DNA of 64,000 bases from Myoxocephalus aenaeus (taxonomy: Eukaryota; Chordata; Actinopteri; Perciformes; Cottidae), in contig JBAMJR010000042.1 of the NCBI GenBank assembly GCA_038501785.1, positions 1,425,001-1,489,000 on the forward strand, written 5' to 3'. Position numbers and translations under genes: made by a program. This document shows positions 46,327 through 59,480 of the stretch, piece after piece. The notes beneath the pieces are model-generated. The model worked only from the letters and a program-made list of their open reading frames with translations. It searched no databases and was not told the DNA's origin. Numbering within the stretch: position 1 is the first letter of the stretch; each line of letters starts with the position of its first letter.

Positions 46327-47760
46327 GGTCCAGGGGAAAGAGGGGACTCTTTAGGATCTGAAGCCTCCGCCCCCTCTTTTTATTTATTTTTTAAATCCTC
46401 GCAGTTCAAAAAGGCACCAAGAGAAAGATTTAAAAAAAATATCCCCTGAGCTCGAGTTAATTCGGGATATCCAGAGAAGAGTTGAAGACGAAGCGCAACA
46501 CGCTCCCGTGAACTGAACTACAGCATCGCACAGATGTCGCCACTTCGAATGAATATGGTCTTCCTGCTCGTGAAGGCTATTTATTATTGTGCTTCTTCTT
46601 TCTTTAGGACGCTTGAGCCGCAGGTAGACCTTCACTGCGCTATGGTGGCTCCTCTCAGGTGCGCAAACTTCAGCCTAAAGTCAGCCGCACACCTTCCGCA
46701 GGCGGATCCGGTGGAGACGCGCAGGTACAGAGTGACGCACGCAGGTGAACGCTCGCTTACTGACGGCTAATCTTCTGCTGTCTCCCGGTCCTCTGCTCTC
46801 TATCTGAGCTCTCCGCTGCTCACGGAACACTTCGAACTTTTTTTTTTTTTTTTTTCTCGCTCTCTTTTCCTTTTTTTTTTAAATTTTCTTCTGAACCACA
46901 CTTCCTAGAGATGACTCACTTCAATGGCACTATGAAGAAACTGCAACGGCTTTTCAACACCAACGAAACGGCCCACGTCACGGCCTGGGCGTTGCAACTT
47001 CTTCCACAGGGGAGGGGTTGCGCTCTGGATAAGGCAACGCCACCGAGAGATCCGCCGCGACCGTCCGTCGCCCAGCGGACACCGGAGACACCGCCGACCC
47101 GCAGGGGGACCGTCAAAGCAGCCCAGATGCACGCGGACGGGTTTATTTTGTGATGCGAACGTCAGCGCCCGCTGTGGAGTTCACCGGTCGGTCTGACTTG
47201 CCTCGGTCCATTGACGCATGTTTCCTAAAATGGGCAGTTGCGTCAGAGCGCGCGTGTGGGTTTCCTTGGTAAATGGGAGCGTCAGACACGGGAGGGATTC
47301 CCTCCCCTCGCCGCGCGGTACTCCGGACTCTGAGCTCTCGGCGCGCGGGTCCCGGTCCCGGTCCCGGTACTGCTCAGTGCAGGGGGGAAACAAATCGAAG
47401 ATACAATAGCTTTAAACGTATATAGATGATGAAGCGCGTTTGAAACCCGCGCCCCCACGTGCACGCGCGCTCAAGTTTTAGAGCATGAAAGAAAACAAAA
47501 AACATATCTTGGAAGGTTTTCTGTGCCAGAACAGCATGGCAGTGTTTCCGCAAACGGGGACGTCACATGAACCCGCAGCGTCATCCGGTGCGGTTAGGTC
47601 CACTTCCGCGTGGCCCGCCGGTCCGGTCTGCACGCCGCGTGGCTCAGCGCGGCGGCTTCAAAGGGACCGACAGTGAGATGTGGGCTAATTGTGACTCGGA
47701 CGCAGCTCGTGAACAAGGGCACGGAGCCCAGAATGTGCCACGTTACACGAGATGAAATGG
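46327..47760 (-). promoter_or_regulatory. fosl2 5' UTR/promoter and CpG-rich upstream region
   Basis: GC- and CpG-rich DNA upstream of the fosl2 ATG. Contains an AP-1 consensus TGACTCA at 46912-46918, a poly-T tract (about 46840-46856), and gacgtcac CRE-like words near 47570. Several open frames here are CpG-island by-products. The transcription start is not determinable by eye. Confidence 0.6.
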
Positions 47761-48081
47761 CGTATTAAGCATAATCCAATCTGTCATGGTCCCCATTTTA
47801 ATCTGTATCACCACAACTGGTTATACGATGAGCTCTTAAAGATGTTGTTTTGTTTTCCTTTGCCGCGCGTGTCTTTGCCAGAAAGAATCGCTCGCCTAAA
47901 TGTAAAAGTTTCAGATGCGGGAGGAAGTTGTGTGGGGAAATAATCTGCAGGGGTTTTTCTGAGGTGACCACTGCGACTGAGTTCACGCGCTTGCTCATAA
48001 CGCGAACACGTCAATTACACTGCATCTCCAGCCCTTCCAATATGTCACCCTTTCCGAAGCAAGTGGGTGTCATCTCTCCGT

Positions 48082-48087
<6 letters not shown>

Positions 48088-48120
<33 letters not shown>
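48088..48120. repeat. (CT)n microsatellite
   Basis: About 16 CT units. The area 47761-49090 otherwise has no recognised gene. Confidence 0.9.
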
Positions 48121-48123
<3 letters not shown>

Positions 48124-49090
48124 TCGTGACCTGTCCCGTGACCCGGCGCTCCCCTGCATGTGTGAACGCAGATGTGCATTGCATCTCTTTATTTTATATT
48201 AATTAATGATTAGTGTTTGTCATCTGCCAACGGCCCATCTTTTTTGAGAGGGCGACGGTGTTGCTAAGCGACACGGTTTCCTGCTAAATTGCTGGGGGGT
48301 GGGGGGGCTAATCTGCCATAGTCCTGCTATAATTAATGCTGTAATATAATTTGAGACGCACCCGTCGGCGTCGATTTGGGGGAAGCAAAGGTATGGCACT
48401 GTGACAGGGTCTGTTCCCTTATATGAGGCCAATTTGGGTCTTTTAAGTACATAATGAGATATCATCACGTTATGTGACGCCCGTCAGTCAGACGTCTTTG
48501 CTCCAATTTGTCATTAGTTTCACGGGTGTTGATGGTAAAATGACAGATTTATTAAAACAAAACTACAAAAACAAACAAGTGCCAGCCATCAGGTCACGTG
48601 GGCGGGTCCCTCCATCACATCATGAGGTATTACGTCCACTGAAGGAGGCAAGAGGCTTAACCTGACGCAGACGGGGAAGATGTGGCCCTAATGCTGCATT
48701 CAAGTGCCCGTCTGCAAAATCCGAATGGCAGATTGTAAATTAAGGGCAGTCGAATGCTTTTGCCTGAGGGCGATGACACAAACAGCGATGTTAAAATGAG
48801 CTTCTTAGCAACATTACAAGCTAAATGGTACAGAGTAAGAACAAGAACATTTTGCAGGAACAAGAACATTTTGTGATGCGATACGGAGGCCTGAAAGAAA
48901 TCAATTGCATATTATAGAGCAGGTGAAACTATCAAACAGTAACATCTTCATAGTCAAACTCCACTCTGAGTTTATGACGCCGTCAGACAGAATGTGCACT
49001 TTCTGCCTGTGTTTGGCATTCATTGTTTTGCAGAAGTTGGTGTTTAACCGTATGTGTATTGAAAGAGAAAATGAGCTGATGAGCAATCGG

Positions 49091-49116
49091 TGATGATGAT
49101 GATGATGATGATGATG
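49091..49116. repeat. (TGA)n microsatellite
   Basis: About nine TGA units, directly before the hairpin at 49123. Confidence 0.9.
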
Positions 49117-49122
49117 TATCGT

Positions 49123-49168
49123 CAATAATGTACAGTTCAAGGGCAAACCCTTGAACTGTACATTATTG
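49123..49168. other. 21-bp perfect hairpin with 4-nt loop
   Basis: caataatgtacagttcaagg+g, loop caaa, then the exact reverse complement to 49168. Outer gtatc/gatac extends the pairing after a 2-nt mismatch. Confidence 0.9.
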
Positions 49169-49240
49169 TAGATACAGTACTGCCTTGAGTACTTTATTCT
49201 TTTTATATACGGTTACCTGGAACATTGTAAATAGTAAGTA

Positions 49241-49242
<2 letters not shown>

Positions 49243-49318
<76 letters not shown>

Positions 49319-49332
49319 AGAGAGAGAGAGAG
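49243..49332. repeat. (CA)n then (GA)n compound microsatellite
   Basis: About 36 CA units (49243-49314) then GA units to 49332. Confidence 0.95.
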
Positions 49333-49339
49333 TCTGTGA

Positions 49340-49765
49340 TTTACATGACCTTTGCAAAAATGAAGCGGTCTAAACCATCTGGAGCACAGGGACGAAAACG
49401 AAAAAAGGAAGAAGAGGAAAAGAAAGTCAAGTATAGGTTTGTTCAATAAACATATTTGAAAAAAAAGAGTATTTTGCACAGTTTATGGAGTTAATTTAAT
49501 CCTAACTTTGAGTGTGTAATAAATTATTTAAAATAATAAAAAAGAAAATGTTCTGAAACTATTCTGGTGTTTGTTGTCCATGCACCATTTATTGTTGAAC
49601 TGCAATGTAGAATAGTAGAATTATAAGTGGGTGAAAAACTGCTATGCAAAGTGAAGCAGTTAAGTTAATATATGTCTCTTCAGTGATGTAAAGTATTGTG
49701 TGTCTGTGGGGGAGGGGCAAAACTCAATCTCGCCTAGGGCAACCAAAGGGCTAGAGCCGGCCCTG
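49340..49765 (+). mobile_element. ZMYM-type hAT fragment with right terminus
   Basis: An open stretch reads MKRSKPSGAQGRKRKKEEEE at 49362, the basic start of ZMYM-like hAT transposases, then stops. The right end aaagggctagagccggccctg (to 49765) is the inverted form of a cagggccggctctag terminus. The left terminus was not found. 49766-51900 shows no gene. Confidence 0.6.
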
Positions 49766-51899
49766 TTACCGACGGTAATTATCTCTCACTGGAAATCATC
49801 ACGATTTTGTGATTAGCTATCAAACCCTTTTCATTCCTCATCTTAGTTTCCGGTTTTACGCACTCGCTCCCCGCTGATGAGTCTGCTCTCAGAGCGTGAT
49901 CTGCTCTCCTCTCCCCTCGACTCCATTATTCACCGCTGACATTCCCCCCAAAATCTCAAAGTTTACACGAAACATGTTTGTTTGAAACGACAACTAACGG
50001 TCGCGCAAAATCGAGCTGTTATTTTGAGTGCGCACTGACATGGAACGCTCCGGTAAATGTAAACAGGCGTACAGTACATTATGGCTCAATAAAGTACACC
50101 CCGTGACTCACTCTCAACCAATCAGAATGCTTGATTTCATCTACCCGTATTATAAAAGCATATGAAACATGATACGATATGATATACACACTGCATATAA
50201 AGTATTAAGTACCACCGCATGAGTATTCTGAGTATCCCTGATGATACGAGGGCCAGAGGGGTCTGCAAGCGTCATAAATAATGGAGGACCGTCCATCTAC
50301 GGTTGAAAGACTTCTGTTGTTACGGTGGAATAAGCTCAAAGCTGAACGTAAACTGGGCCGAAGAACATTCTACCTCTGTTTTGATCATTTATGTTGCATT
50401 CTACTGCAGGGTGCCATTTGTTTTATTTATCGTCTTGCACATGAAATAAAAAGTGCAAATCTATATACATTATAGCGTGACTTTAATGCTAAATAATTAA
50501 ACAGCTCAGCAGGATAGAGAGGAGGATAAGCATTGTGTTCCACTTTAAAAGAAAAAAGATGATTATTTTTTGCCCTTGCCTTGCTCTGTGTTCTTCCCTC
50601 CAGCGTCACTCACCTGTCATGTTGTAATACCTTAACCTGGATAATAGCTCCACACGATCAGCATGGCTAATCTCACAGCTCAGGTGCTGCTAGCAGGACA
50701 CACGCAGGCACCAAAGTGCTGACTGCGGGAGCACAGAGTGGGTTAATGAACACTCAGCGTGACTGACAGCGGGATTTACCGTCGTGCTACAGCGCTCCAT
50801 AGCGCAGCAATGCTTTCCTGCTCCACGAGGCGGGAAGCGGGGGTCAACCTGTACCGCCCCCCAACACGGTCCACAATGGAGAAACCCACTGCGCTCCTTT
50901 GTCCCACCGCCTTGTGCAAGTTGGACTTCTTAAATAGAAATCTAATCAGCAGTTTCATCAGGATTCCCACTGTGCAAGAACACGCGTTATAAAAAATAAA
51001 AAAAGAGGCTGGATGCCAGCCAGCTCCCGTGAATTAAATGAAATCATCCTTCGGTGATTTCATTTACCGGTTGCCTTGGTGACTCCTGTGAAGCAGTCGC
51101 AGAGGGATAATTTGATGGCTCTTGACCTGTGGAGGGTGGGATGGCGGAGAGAAGAGTGGGAATTCATTGGTTGTGTACCCTGCAATGAGGGCCAATCGCA
51201 GCCAGGTAGGCCACCTGTTCACATGCAGTCTTGTGGGCACCAGCACATACACGTCTGACTTGTCAACAACCTGTGGTGGGCGCTTGCCATGAACATGCTG
51301 CATTATGGGAATTGTAGGATCCAATGTGCTATCTTGGCCTCCGTATCTTAAATGTAGGTGATTCTGTATATCAGTGCAATGTTAAATCATTAGAGTACTG
51401 TGCCCTTCAAAAGAAAGACAATTAGCAGGAATTTAGTTTGAAAACATTTGAAAATATTTGTTATATGGTTTTTAGTATATTATATGCCTTAAACCTGAAT
51501 TGAGTAATTCAAAAACACAACACTGAGCTATGACCTTTTATGTTATGTTTGGGAATCAATTGGGAGTCAATGTGCATCTGCAGGAACTCCTTGTGTAATC
51601 ATTGAATTATAAAAGACTGATTGATTGATTTTTCAGATATCAATCTAAGGGAAGGTCTAAGACTCTAGTCGAGGTATTAAGCTAAAATACATGAAGAATG
51701 TGTTTTATTCTTTTATTTTTATGCTGCCGTCTTGGCCATTTAATATTTTTGCATGGATTTCTTTTTTTGCCATTTAATATTTCAGAGACAAATGTGATTT
51801 CGAGCAAGCAACCCCTTCACTCTGCTGGACCGCCAACGGAAAGGAGAGCAGTGCCGGAATCGCCGCGAGGTGGGAATTAGGGGGTGGAGCATCTTATTA

Positions 51900-54150
51900 A
51901 ATGCCATCACGTAGCAACCCAATGTTTTCATGCTTGTGTTGCTGCTGCAGCCGGGAAAAATAAACCAAGTGACCTCATCTGACTCAACTTCAGCAACAAC
52001 TTGTTTTCATGTCGTCGTCGGTCCACTTGCTGGCAAACCTTAAAAATACATTTTGTCAGGGGGAGATTGCAGTGAAGCAAGGTGCTTTATTCTGTCATTT
52101 GCCCCGCAGCTCTGCTTCATCAAGCGGCCGAGTGGAGGCCCACGCCATCACCTGTGCCGAGCACGCAGTCATCAACACACCCCGACACACTCTGACTGTA
52201 ACTTCTCGAGCGTTAAGGTATCAGTTCCTGATACAATGGAAGGAAGTGCGTCACAGACACGAGACAAAGAAGAATGGAACGCTGCTCGGGTTAAAAACAG
52301 CGGAGGGAGAGAGAGAGAGAGAGAGACGGGGAAATGTTGGAAGTGTGTGCTGGAAGAAGTGAACAAATAATATGAAAAGAAGAAAAGAGAGCGAGTGGTC
52401 GGGAGACTTCTGAGCGGTCAACACAGCCACCTGCAGCTCGCCAACAAACAGGACCACGGCGTTCCTTCCACCTTTACTGGACTGGAAGAAAACAAAAGCC
52501 CCACCCACCTCCTTCCCAACACACACAGTCAATATTAGAAACCAACGAAAGGAACATGTTGGCTGCCTGACAAACACATCTGCGTGTTACTTCTTTTTTT
52601 TTGGGTTCCTCATGCGTGCGTGTGGTTTTCCTCGTCGTTGGCACAAAACAAATCAAATGGCGTTTTGTGAACAACGCGTCTCAGTGCAGCCCCGCGTGCA
52701 CACAATGGGCAAGTCTATCTCACTCCGTCAACAAGGTTGTCAACGTAATTCATGAGCAATGCCGGTCTGAGAGCGGCTCGGAATGTTAATGCGTTCTGGT
52801 TGAGGCCGCTGTTTGACCTGCGCTGGAAGAACTAACGTCCACCGATGGAGGCTTGGACCGAACTGTAAAGTCTGAATTTTAAAGAAGAAGCCACCTGTAC
52901 AATCTCAAAGGTGTAATGTGTGAGGTTGCCATTTCACTGCATTTCCCAGAAATCACCTGTTAAACTAAAAGCGTGGGCGTTTGAGTTTCAAGGCCTTTCT
53001 TGCCGTTTCTCCTGGAAGTCTGGAAACAAAATTTCACGAGCACCAGGGTGTGAATCTATCTATTACTGTAAAGGCAGAAAAAAGTCACCTTTGTGGAAAA
53101 ACAAAAACATACAGTTTCCTCCACATAGCTAGAGTCTCTTTATCAAGCTGCATGTGCTGTATGCTGTATGGGAACACTTGACTTCACGTCATGTTGCAGC
53201 TCAGGGAGGATTAGCGCGGTTGGCTTGTCTTGACGTGCAATCTTGCATTTCTTGTTTGTGTTAACATCCAGAATTCTTTGTTTTCTGCTTTCAGCAGTGC
53301 CAACATCTCGCTCAGTCCCCTCCGATGGCGCTCTGAGGGCTTATCCCCACTGTGGAATAATACACCGTTTTAGCTCGGTTTATCTGGGTCCTCAGTGGAA
53401 GAGCTATTGTGGATTCAGATGGGAGGATATCAGCGTTGTCACTGATGAGCTTTCAGATGGGCCACACTGCTGCCTCTGTGATATCTTACTGCCGTTGCAT
53501 GTCTCACTTGTATACCTTCCTCACAATGCGAGGTAAGATTAAACAGAAATAAGATCTTCCATCAAGCAGATCCATTCTTGCGCCTTACATATTTGTGGCT
53601 TAATTGGCACTAGCTTTGTTCATAATGAGACACAAAAGAAGGACATCTCTACATTCGGATGGGAACTAACATTACAGGAGGAGGAGGGTAACACATATTC
53701 TGTGCTCCTTGGTAATGTATCTCATTTTAACCGCGGTGCAATTACAGGCTGTGGTCTGTAATCGACATGGACATCCGTGACTGAAGAGGATTCCAGTACC
53801 GACCTGTAGCTGACATCACAACAGGCCATTTGATAATGGTAGCTGAAAGGTTTAAAGGGGACATGTCATTTAAAAACAAAACACAAACTGTGAAATAAGC
53901 CAAGCCATCTCTTTGTGTGCGTGTCTCCACTCAAGGCTTGAGAACTACCTTTGCAAAGGTGCAACATGTTTTTCCCACGAGCCAATCAGAGCAGACTGGA
54001 TTTATTTTCGGGAGGTGGTCTTAAAGAGACAGGTGCTAACCTGGAGCGTTTAAAAAAAAGAGGGGGAATACCGCTATATTTAGACAGACAGAAGGAGAAA
54101 ATATATCTTTTGATGATGCAAACATGTATAAACCCAAAATAAGTGTGGAT
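51900..54150. other. intergenic, no recognised gene
   Basis: Contains a short (GA)n run (52309-52326) and a repeat-like block near 53860-54030. Open frames here lack splice context or homology. Confidence 0.4.
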
Positions 54151-54157
54151 ATATATA

Positions 54158-54766
54158 CAGTCAGGTCCATAAATATTTGGACATTGACACATTTTTCATT
54201 ATTTTGGCTCTGTACACCACAACAATGGAGTTGAAATGAAAAAATCTTCTCTAGGAGTTTTTTAAGGCAAAGAAGTGGAATGTTCTGCAATGGCCAAGTC
54301 AATCACCTGACCTGAATCCAATTGAGCATGCATTTCACTTGCTGAAGACACAACTGAAGGGAAAATGCCCCAAGAAGCAGCAGGAACTGAAGACGGTTGC
54401 AGTAGAGGCCTGGCAGAGCATCACCAGGGACGAAACCCAGCGTCTGGTGATGTCTATGGAATCCAGACTTCAGGCTGTCATTGACTGCAAAGGTTTTTCA
54501 ACAAAGTATTAAAAGTGACAATTAGATTTATGATTATATTAATTTGTCCAATTACTTCTGGTCCCTTAAAAAGAGGGTGACCACATTTGAATTTGTTGTA
54601 GTTCCTACACCGTTCACCTGATTTGGATGTAAATAACCTCAAATTAAAGCTGTAAGTCTGCACTTAAAGCACATCTTGATTTTTTCATTTCAACTCCATT
54701 GTTGTGGTGTACAGAGCCAAAATAATGAAAAATGTGTCAATGTCCAAATATTTATGGACCTGACTG
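54158..54766 (+). mobile_element. Tc1/mariner deletion derivative, 609 bp, TA-flanked
   Basis: Ends cagtcaggtccataaatatt at left and its inverted copy at right. The inverted repeats are perfect over about 88 bp, flanked by TA (54156-54157, 54767-54768). The interior keeps only the transposase C-terminus: WPSQSPDLNPIEHAFHLLK, containing the DD34E-type glutamate, through GFSTKY and a stop. The N-terminal two thirds are deleted, so it is non-autonomous. Confidence 0.95.
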
Positions 54767-54799
54767 TATGTGAACCAGAAAATCTCTCCTTTAAGGGAT

Positions 54800-56030
54800 C
54801 AGCTGAGTTATTACAATCCATCCTCTGTGGACCCTGAATGTCTGTACAAAAAAATAATAATAACTAATACATCTAAACATCTAATAGTTGGAGATATTTC
54901 AGTCCAACCGTCAATCTGACCCCACATCCCTACAGCCACGCTATAGTGCGGCCAAAAAGCAAAGGGTCAACCCACATTCAGCGCAGAGAGAGAACAGTGT
55001 GTACCTGGGAGGTTAGTGGAGGAGGGCGTGGCCGGCGGTAATCGGCACGCGAGCGCGTTGAGGAGCGGCAGCCGAGAGCTAACCGGCGGAGCAAAACAGA
55101 GAAACACACAGAAGGAGAGCGACCTCATTCTCTGACATTAGTCCTCTAAATATTTACAATAAAAAGAAAGAAAGTTTGCTGCTCTATCAATGCTCGGAAT
55201 ATCAAATGTAGTCCCTTTGTTACAAAGTTTTGCTAAATGTATGAGAGAAATCCATTTGTGGGAAAAAAAAGAAGGTGGAATGTTGGTTTTCCAGTCTCTG
55301 AGAATCAGTATCTCGGCTAATAGCCAACGTTTCACATCATCAAAGCTGAAAAGAGGAGTAATCCTCAGGGCATCTAAAAATAACCAAGTCTCTGTGGACA
55401 AAAATAATTCCAATATTATAATATTTTACAACTGGAAAACACTTAAAAAAAACCATTGTGTACTTTAAAAAAACATGCAACATATCGATGCCTCTGATGA
55501 AAATGAAAGATAACTATGGTCTGGTGCCTGGTGTTTACCTTAGACTGGGTTCAGGTATGTCCTTGCATAGAGTCTGTGACATCACCAATGGCTTTTGAAA
55601 CTCACTGCCATGTTATCAGTTGTTCGGAGCGAGAAAACAAAAAGAAGAGAGACCAGTTTTGTGTGGCGGGGCGGAGCCTGAGTTGAGCTGAGGATGGACG
55701 AGTTAGCAGCGACCACTGCTGCCGGACTCTTTCAGCCTTGTTATCCTCTCAATGAAACAACAACATAGAGAAACACTAACATGCATGACGGTATCGGTTT
55801 AAACTCTGACGTCGTGTGGTTGAACGCACGTCATTGATTAAACAGAAATGTGAGTTGGGGGTTGGGGGGGTGGCGGTTGATCTTCTTCCTGGGGTCGACT
55901 CCTCTGGTGCGTCCATTCCTTCCGGCTCGATGGAGGCTTAATGCGAGTGTGGAAAAGTGGAAAATGTAATTAGGCTGCCAAGGGGGGTTTGTGTCACTTG
56001 GCATGAGCCACTGCCCCCCCCCCCGCCCCC
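54800..56030. other. intergenic with repeat scraps
   Basis: 54985-55100 and 55540-55760 look repeat-derived. No gene recognised on either strand. Confidence 0.35.
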
Positions 56031-57974
56031 CCCCAACACACACTCTCCCTCACCCTTTGCTCTTATCTCATTTGCTGCAACAACCGCAGCGTTTGCGCCT
56101 CTGTTTGTATTTTTACCCACAATCCCGCGGGGCATGACCCACTGGTCCAAAGGAGCAGATAGAGGTCAACAGTTTACAGCTGCACGAGGTCGTGAAGCGG
56201 GCGAGGCCCGATTGTGGTGGAGCTGCCACTGATGTGTGGTTACGCTGAGGACATGTAACCATTTTGATCTTGTGTGACATTAAAACAGACACACGTGCAT
56301 CGGCCTGGAAAGGATGTGAACAGATTCTGTAAGAACAAGAGGTTTTGTATCTGCTACTCTATCGCTTATTGTGTGTGCAGCCTTGAATTGTTCTCTTTTT
56401 AAGAAGGTTTTGAATTGGCTTTATTCTCTTTACTGTGCCTCGTGTGCTGGCTCAGTCAAGATGCTGGATTCTGAAATTATAATAAATGTCTAAGGCATTG
56501 CCAGATTTACCTGCTAGAGGACCCATGGGCAAACATTTGCTGTTGGGCCCCCAACGTCCACCTAGCAGAGAGCACTGTGTTCACCACAGCATGTGACCGA
56601 GCGGACGGATTTTGAATCGAGCGAAGAATTTGCAAAAGCGTCGTCTTATCTACCGCTCCATCCCGCTCCGATCTTTGAACACGCCATTAAAAGTTCCAAC
56701 AAGGTCCCAGAATGCAACCTAATGGCGCCAGCAGAGAAGTGTCTGTTATCAGAAGACGCTCATAGGGAGGACGGAAAGCGTTCCTCTCATTCAAACGGCG
56801 GGTTGACATGACAACACACCAAACTGATGCCCGAGCTGTGCTCCATCCATGTGGCTGCATCACATCTGCTCAGGCTCAAAGGAAAAGTTTCCCTGCGCTC
56901 GTCAACTTCCAATGCATGGATATTTATTTTTAAGGGGGGGGGGGGTGAAGGAGTCTTGTCACATTACATGTACCTGTCTGTGCGCGTCTTCACTCGCAGC
57001 TGTCATCTCACCTGACAGGTCTATCAGTGTCCACGGCTGATCAGAACGCGTCCCTCAGCCTGACAGGCTGAACCGACAGCGAGGCAATCCAGACTGACAG
57101 CTCCTCAGGTAGCTGGGAAGAGGGGGGGGGGGGGGGGCAAGGGCCGCTGAGAGTAAAAGAACACACACCAACACGACAAGGGGAATAGATTAAAGTCAGT
57201 AGACGCCCTGAAATAAGCCACCCAGCGTGACTAATCGTAATGCCGCTTTGCTGAATTTCATAGAAACCATCTGATAATGAAGTGCTTCTGAGATACCGCT
57301 TTGTAACTCGGCGATTGTTGCCAGACATTACCTTTAAAACCGCCATAAAAGCCCAGAATCCTCTTTCTCGCAAATAAAGAAACACCGGGTGCCAGGTTTT
57401 GACTATTTTTAAGCAAATTGAGTCTCACGGTTTCGCGACAATCAAGCGCATTGAACCGAGGCCAAACTGCGTTCCAGAAAGGAAAAACACCTGCGGGATG
57501 TGCTTTGGTTTAACCCATGAAAGGTTTAAATCGAGTGTCTGTGATCACACCTGAGGGGGGGGGGGGGGGGGGGGCTTTATCTTGTCAAAAGCCATCGAAA
57601 CAAGCCCTTCCAGAACGGGCGACACAAACCTACGAGCTCCAGAGCGAGGACTCATTTGATCAGCTTAGCCACGCTCTCCTGGCTTCTCATGTACGAGGAG
57701 TAATTAGCAATTAACAATCAGGGTTTAACTAGATCCAGTTATTATCTGCAGGGGGGGGGGGGGGGGTATCTGCCGTTTGGAGTTGGGACTGCATTAGAAT
57801 TCCCATGCTACTCGAGTTTAATATGAAAAAATTCAAATGAAAAAATAAAGAGCGAAAAAAAGCAGTAATTCTCTCATTTCCACGACATCTCTGGGCCATT
57901 TTTTTTCTCCCTTCTTCTTAAATTCCCAGATCAAACAGGCGGCAACAAAAGGCCCCAAATCCCCCCCCCCCCCC
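56014..57974. repeat. cluster of long G/C homopolymers
   Basis: Runs: poly-C either side of one G at 56014-56033, 12 G at 56934-56945, 16 G at 57122-57137, 20 G at 57555-57574, 16 G at 57751-57766, 14 C at 57961-57974. The sequence between them is largely unique. Confidence 0.9.
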
Positions 57975-58091
57975 TCCTCCTGCTCTCTCTTTCCAAAATT
58001 AGTTAAGCCTCTCAGCTCCATCATCCTCAACATGGCTCGCATCAACAAACCCTACGCTGCATCGCAAATGCTGCATAGCCTCAGAAATCCA

Positions 58092-58134
<43 letters not shown>

Positions 58135-59480
58135 CTCTGAATTTGTACTTACAGGCTAAAACACAAAGTACCCCCACAGTCACTTCCCTCCTCTTTCACT
58201 TGGCCAACTGTTTGTCTTTTGTCTTTTCCGGGGGAATATGTTCCGTCAGAGGGCTGCTGTGCACGAGAACAAATACAACAGAATCATAAGAGGATGACAG
58301 ATGGGGTGATTCGGACGCGGTGACAGGAGAGGAGAGTAAACAACGTGGAATACGGCTGCTGTCCGCCTCCATGGCGCTCTGACATATTCAGGCCTTTTGG
58401 CCGCTCCCTCCAATTACCTCACCCTTCGCCGCTGCCCCGGCTGTTTACCGTCTCCGCTCACAAGGTGATGAATCAGGATTTTCAATTTTCAACTTTCCCT
58501 CTCTCTCGGTTATCGTCTTTCCATGCCCCCCCCCACCCCCACCCCCACACGTGGACTTCCCTTTACTCTTCAAAAGTTTCCGCCCCGACTTCTGAGGTGA
58601 TGATGCCAAGAGCTGGCTCTGAAGGGGATGGGGGTTGTTGCCCAGGAAGAGGTGCTCGTTGCTGAGCTCTTAAGTGATCCTGTTTCACACACTTGTCAGT
58701 TTTCTCCGGGGCTGGCAGGTCCTCCGCTGCCTCGGAGCTCGCTGCTTTTCAGGGTTGTCACCGGAGCGGTTAACGCTAATCTAATGCTAATGTTGGTGTT
58801 GGCCCGCTGCCTCCAGCTGAGGACACCTGTCTCTGAGCAGACAGGCCTCTGGTAGCATCGGGGCTGTTAGCGATCCAGCGGTCGGTGGCGAGATGAAATT
58901 CTTCTCACCTCGAGCTAGACGGCCGAAAAACACCACTCGCTCATCCTCCGAGGGGAAATGACCATTGCATCCTCAACCAATCCTGAAATCGAGTCCCGGT
59001 CCAGCAAAGCGTGAACTCAGCCGGATCACACAAAAAAAAACCATCAATTTAATCATCTCCCGTCCACAGATTCCAAGCTAATTATTCCAGCCTTTAATTA
59101 TTCCAGCCGACTGCCGTTGAGATCTCTTAAAGACTGCCGGATTAGTGGATTTTGGAGTATTAGCTGGGAGGGTTGGCAGACCTCTGCACTGTGATTCAGG
59201 GGAGCTGAGAAGCGCATCTTCAAAAGGTACGTTCACAGGATCATTACATGGGATAAATCCACGCTAAGTTGCTTAAAAGCGTGTAAAGGTGAGCCACGTT
59301 TCGGGGCAGACACTTTTGAGGGAGGAGGCTAACCGAGTGCGACTCGAGCGTCGCGACGGTGACACAGTTTAAAGCCATTTGGGGAGGAATTGTTTACAAG
59401 TTACTTAAAGGGTTTATGTCAACTTGGGTCAACATCAAGGCCTGAGGGGAAACTGCAGTGAATTATGTTTTTTCCCCTTC
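57640..59480. promoter_or_regulatory. candidate conserved non-coding block with homeodomain motifs
   Basis: Little recognisable repeat apart from a (CA)n (58092-58130). TAATTAGCAATTA at 57701-57713 and a tandem taattattccagcc (59079-59092, 59095-59108) are homeodomain-type motifs. It lies between babam2 and fosl2. Regulatory role is inference only. Confidence 0.3.
58092..58130. repeat. (CA)n microsatellite
   Basis: About 19 CA units. Another interrupted CA tract is at 60132-60166. Confidence 0.92.

Noticed and set aside
46534..47755. Cluster of short frames in GC-rich DNA upstream of fosl2
   Set aside because: CpG-island composition yields chance frames; none has homology or paired splice sites.
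53243..53536. 97-codon plus-strand frame
   Set aside because: Methionine start and hydrophobic stretch look plausible, but no homology, no splice context and no compositional support.
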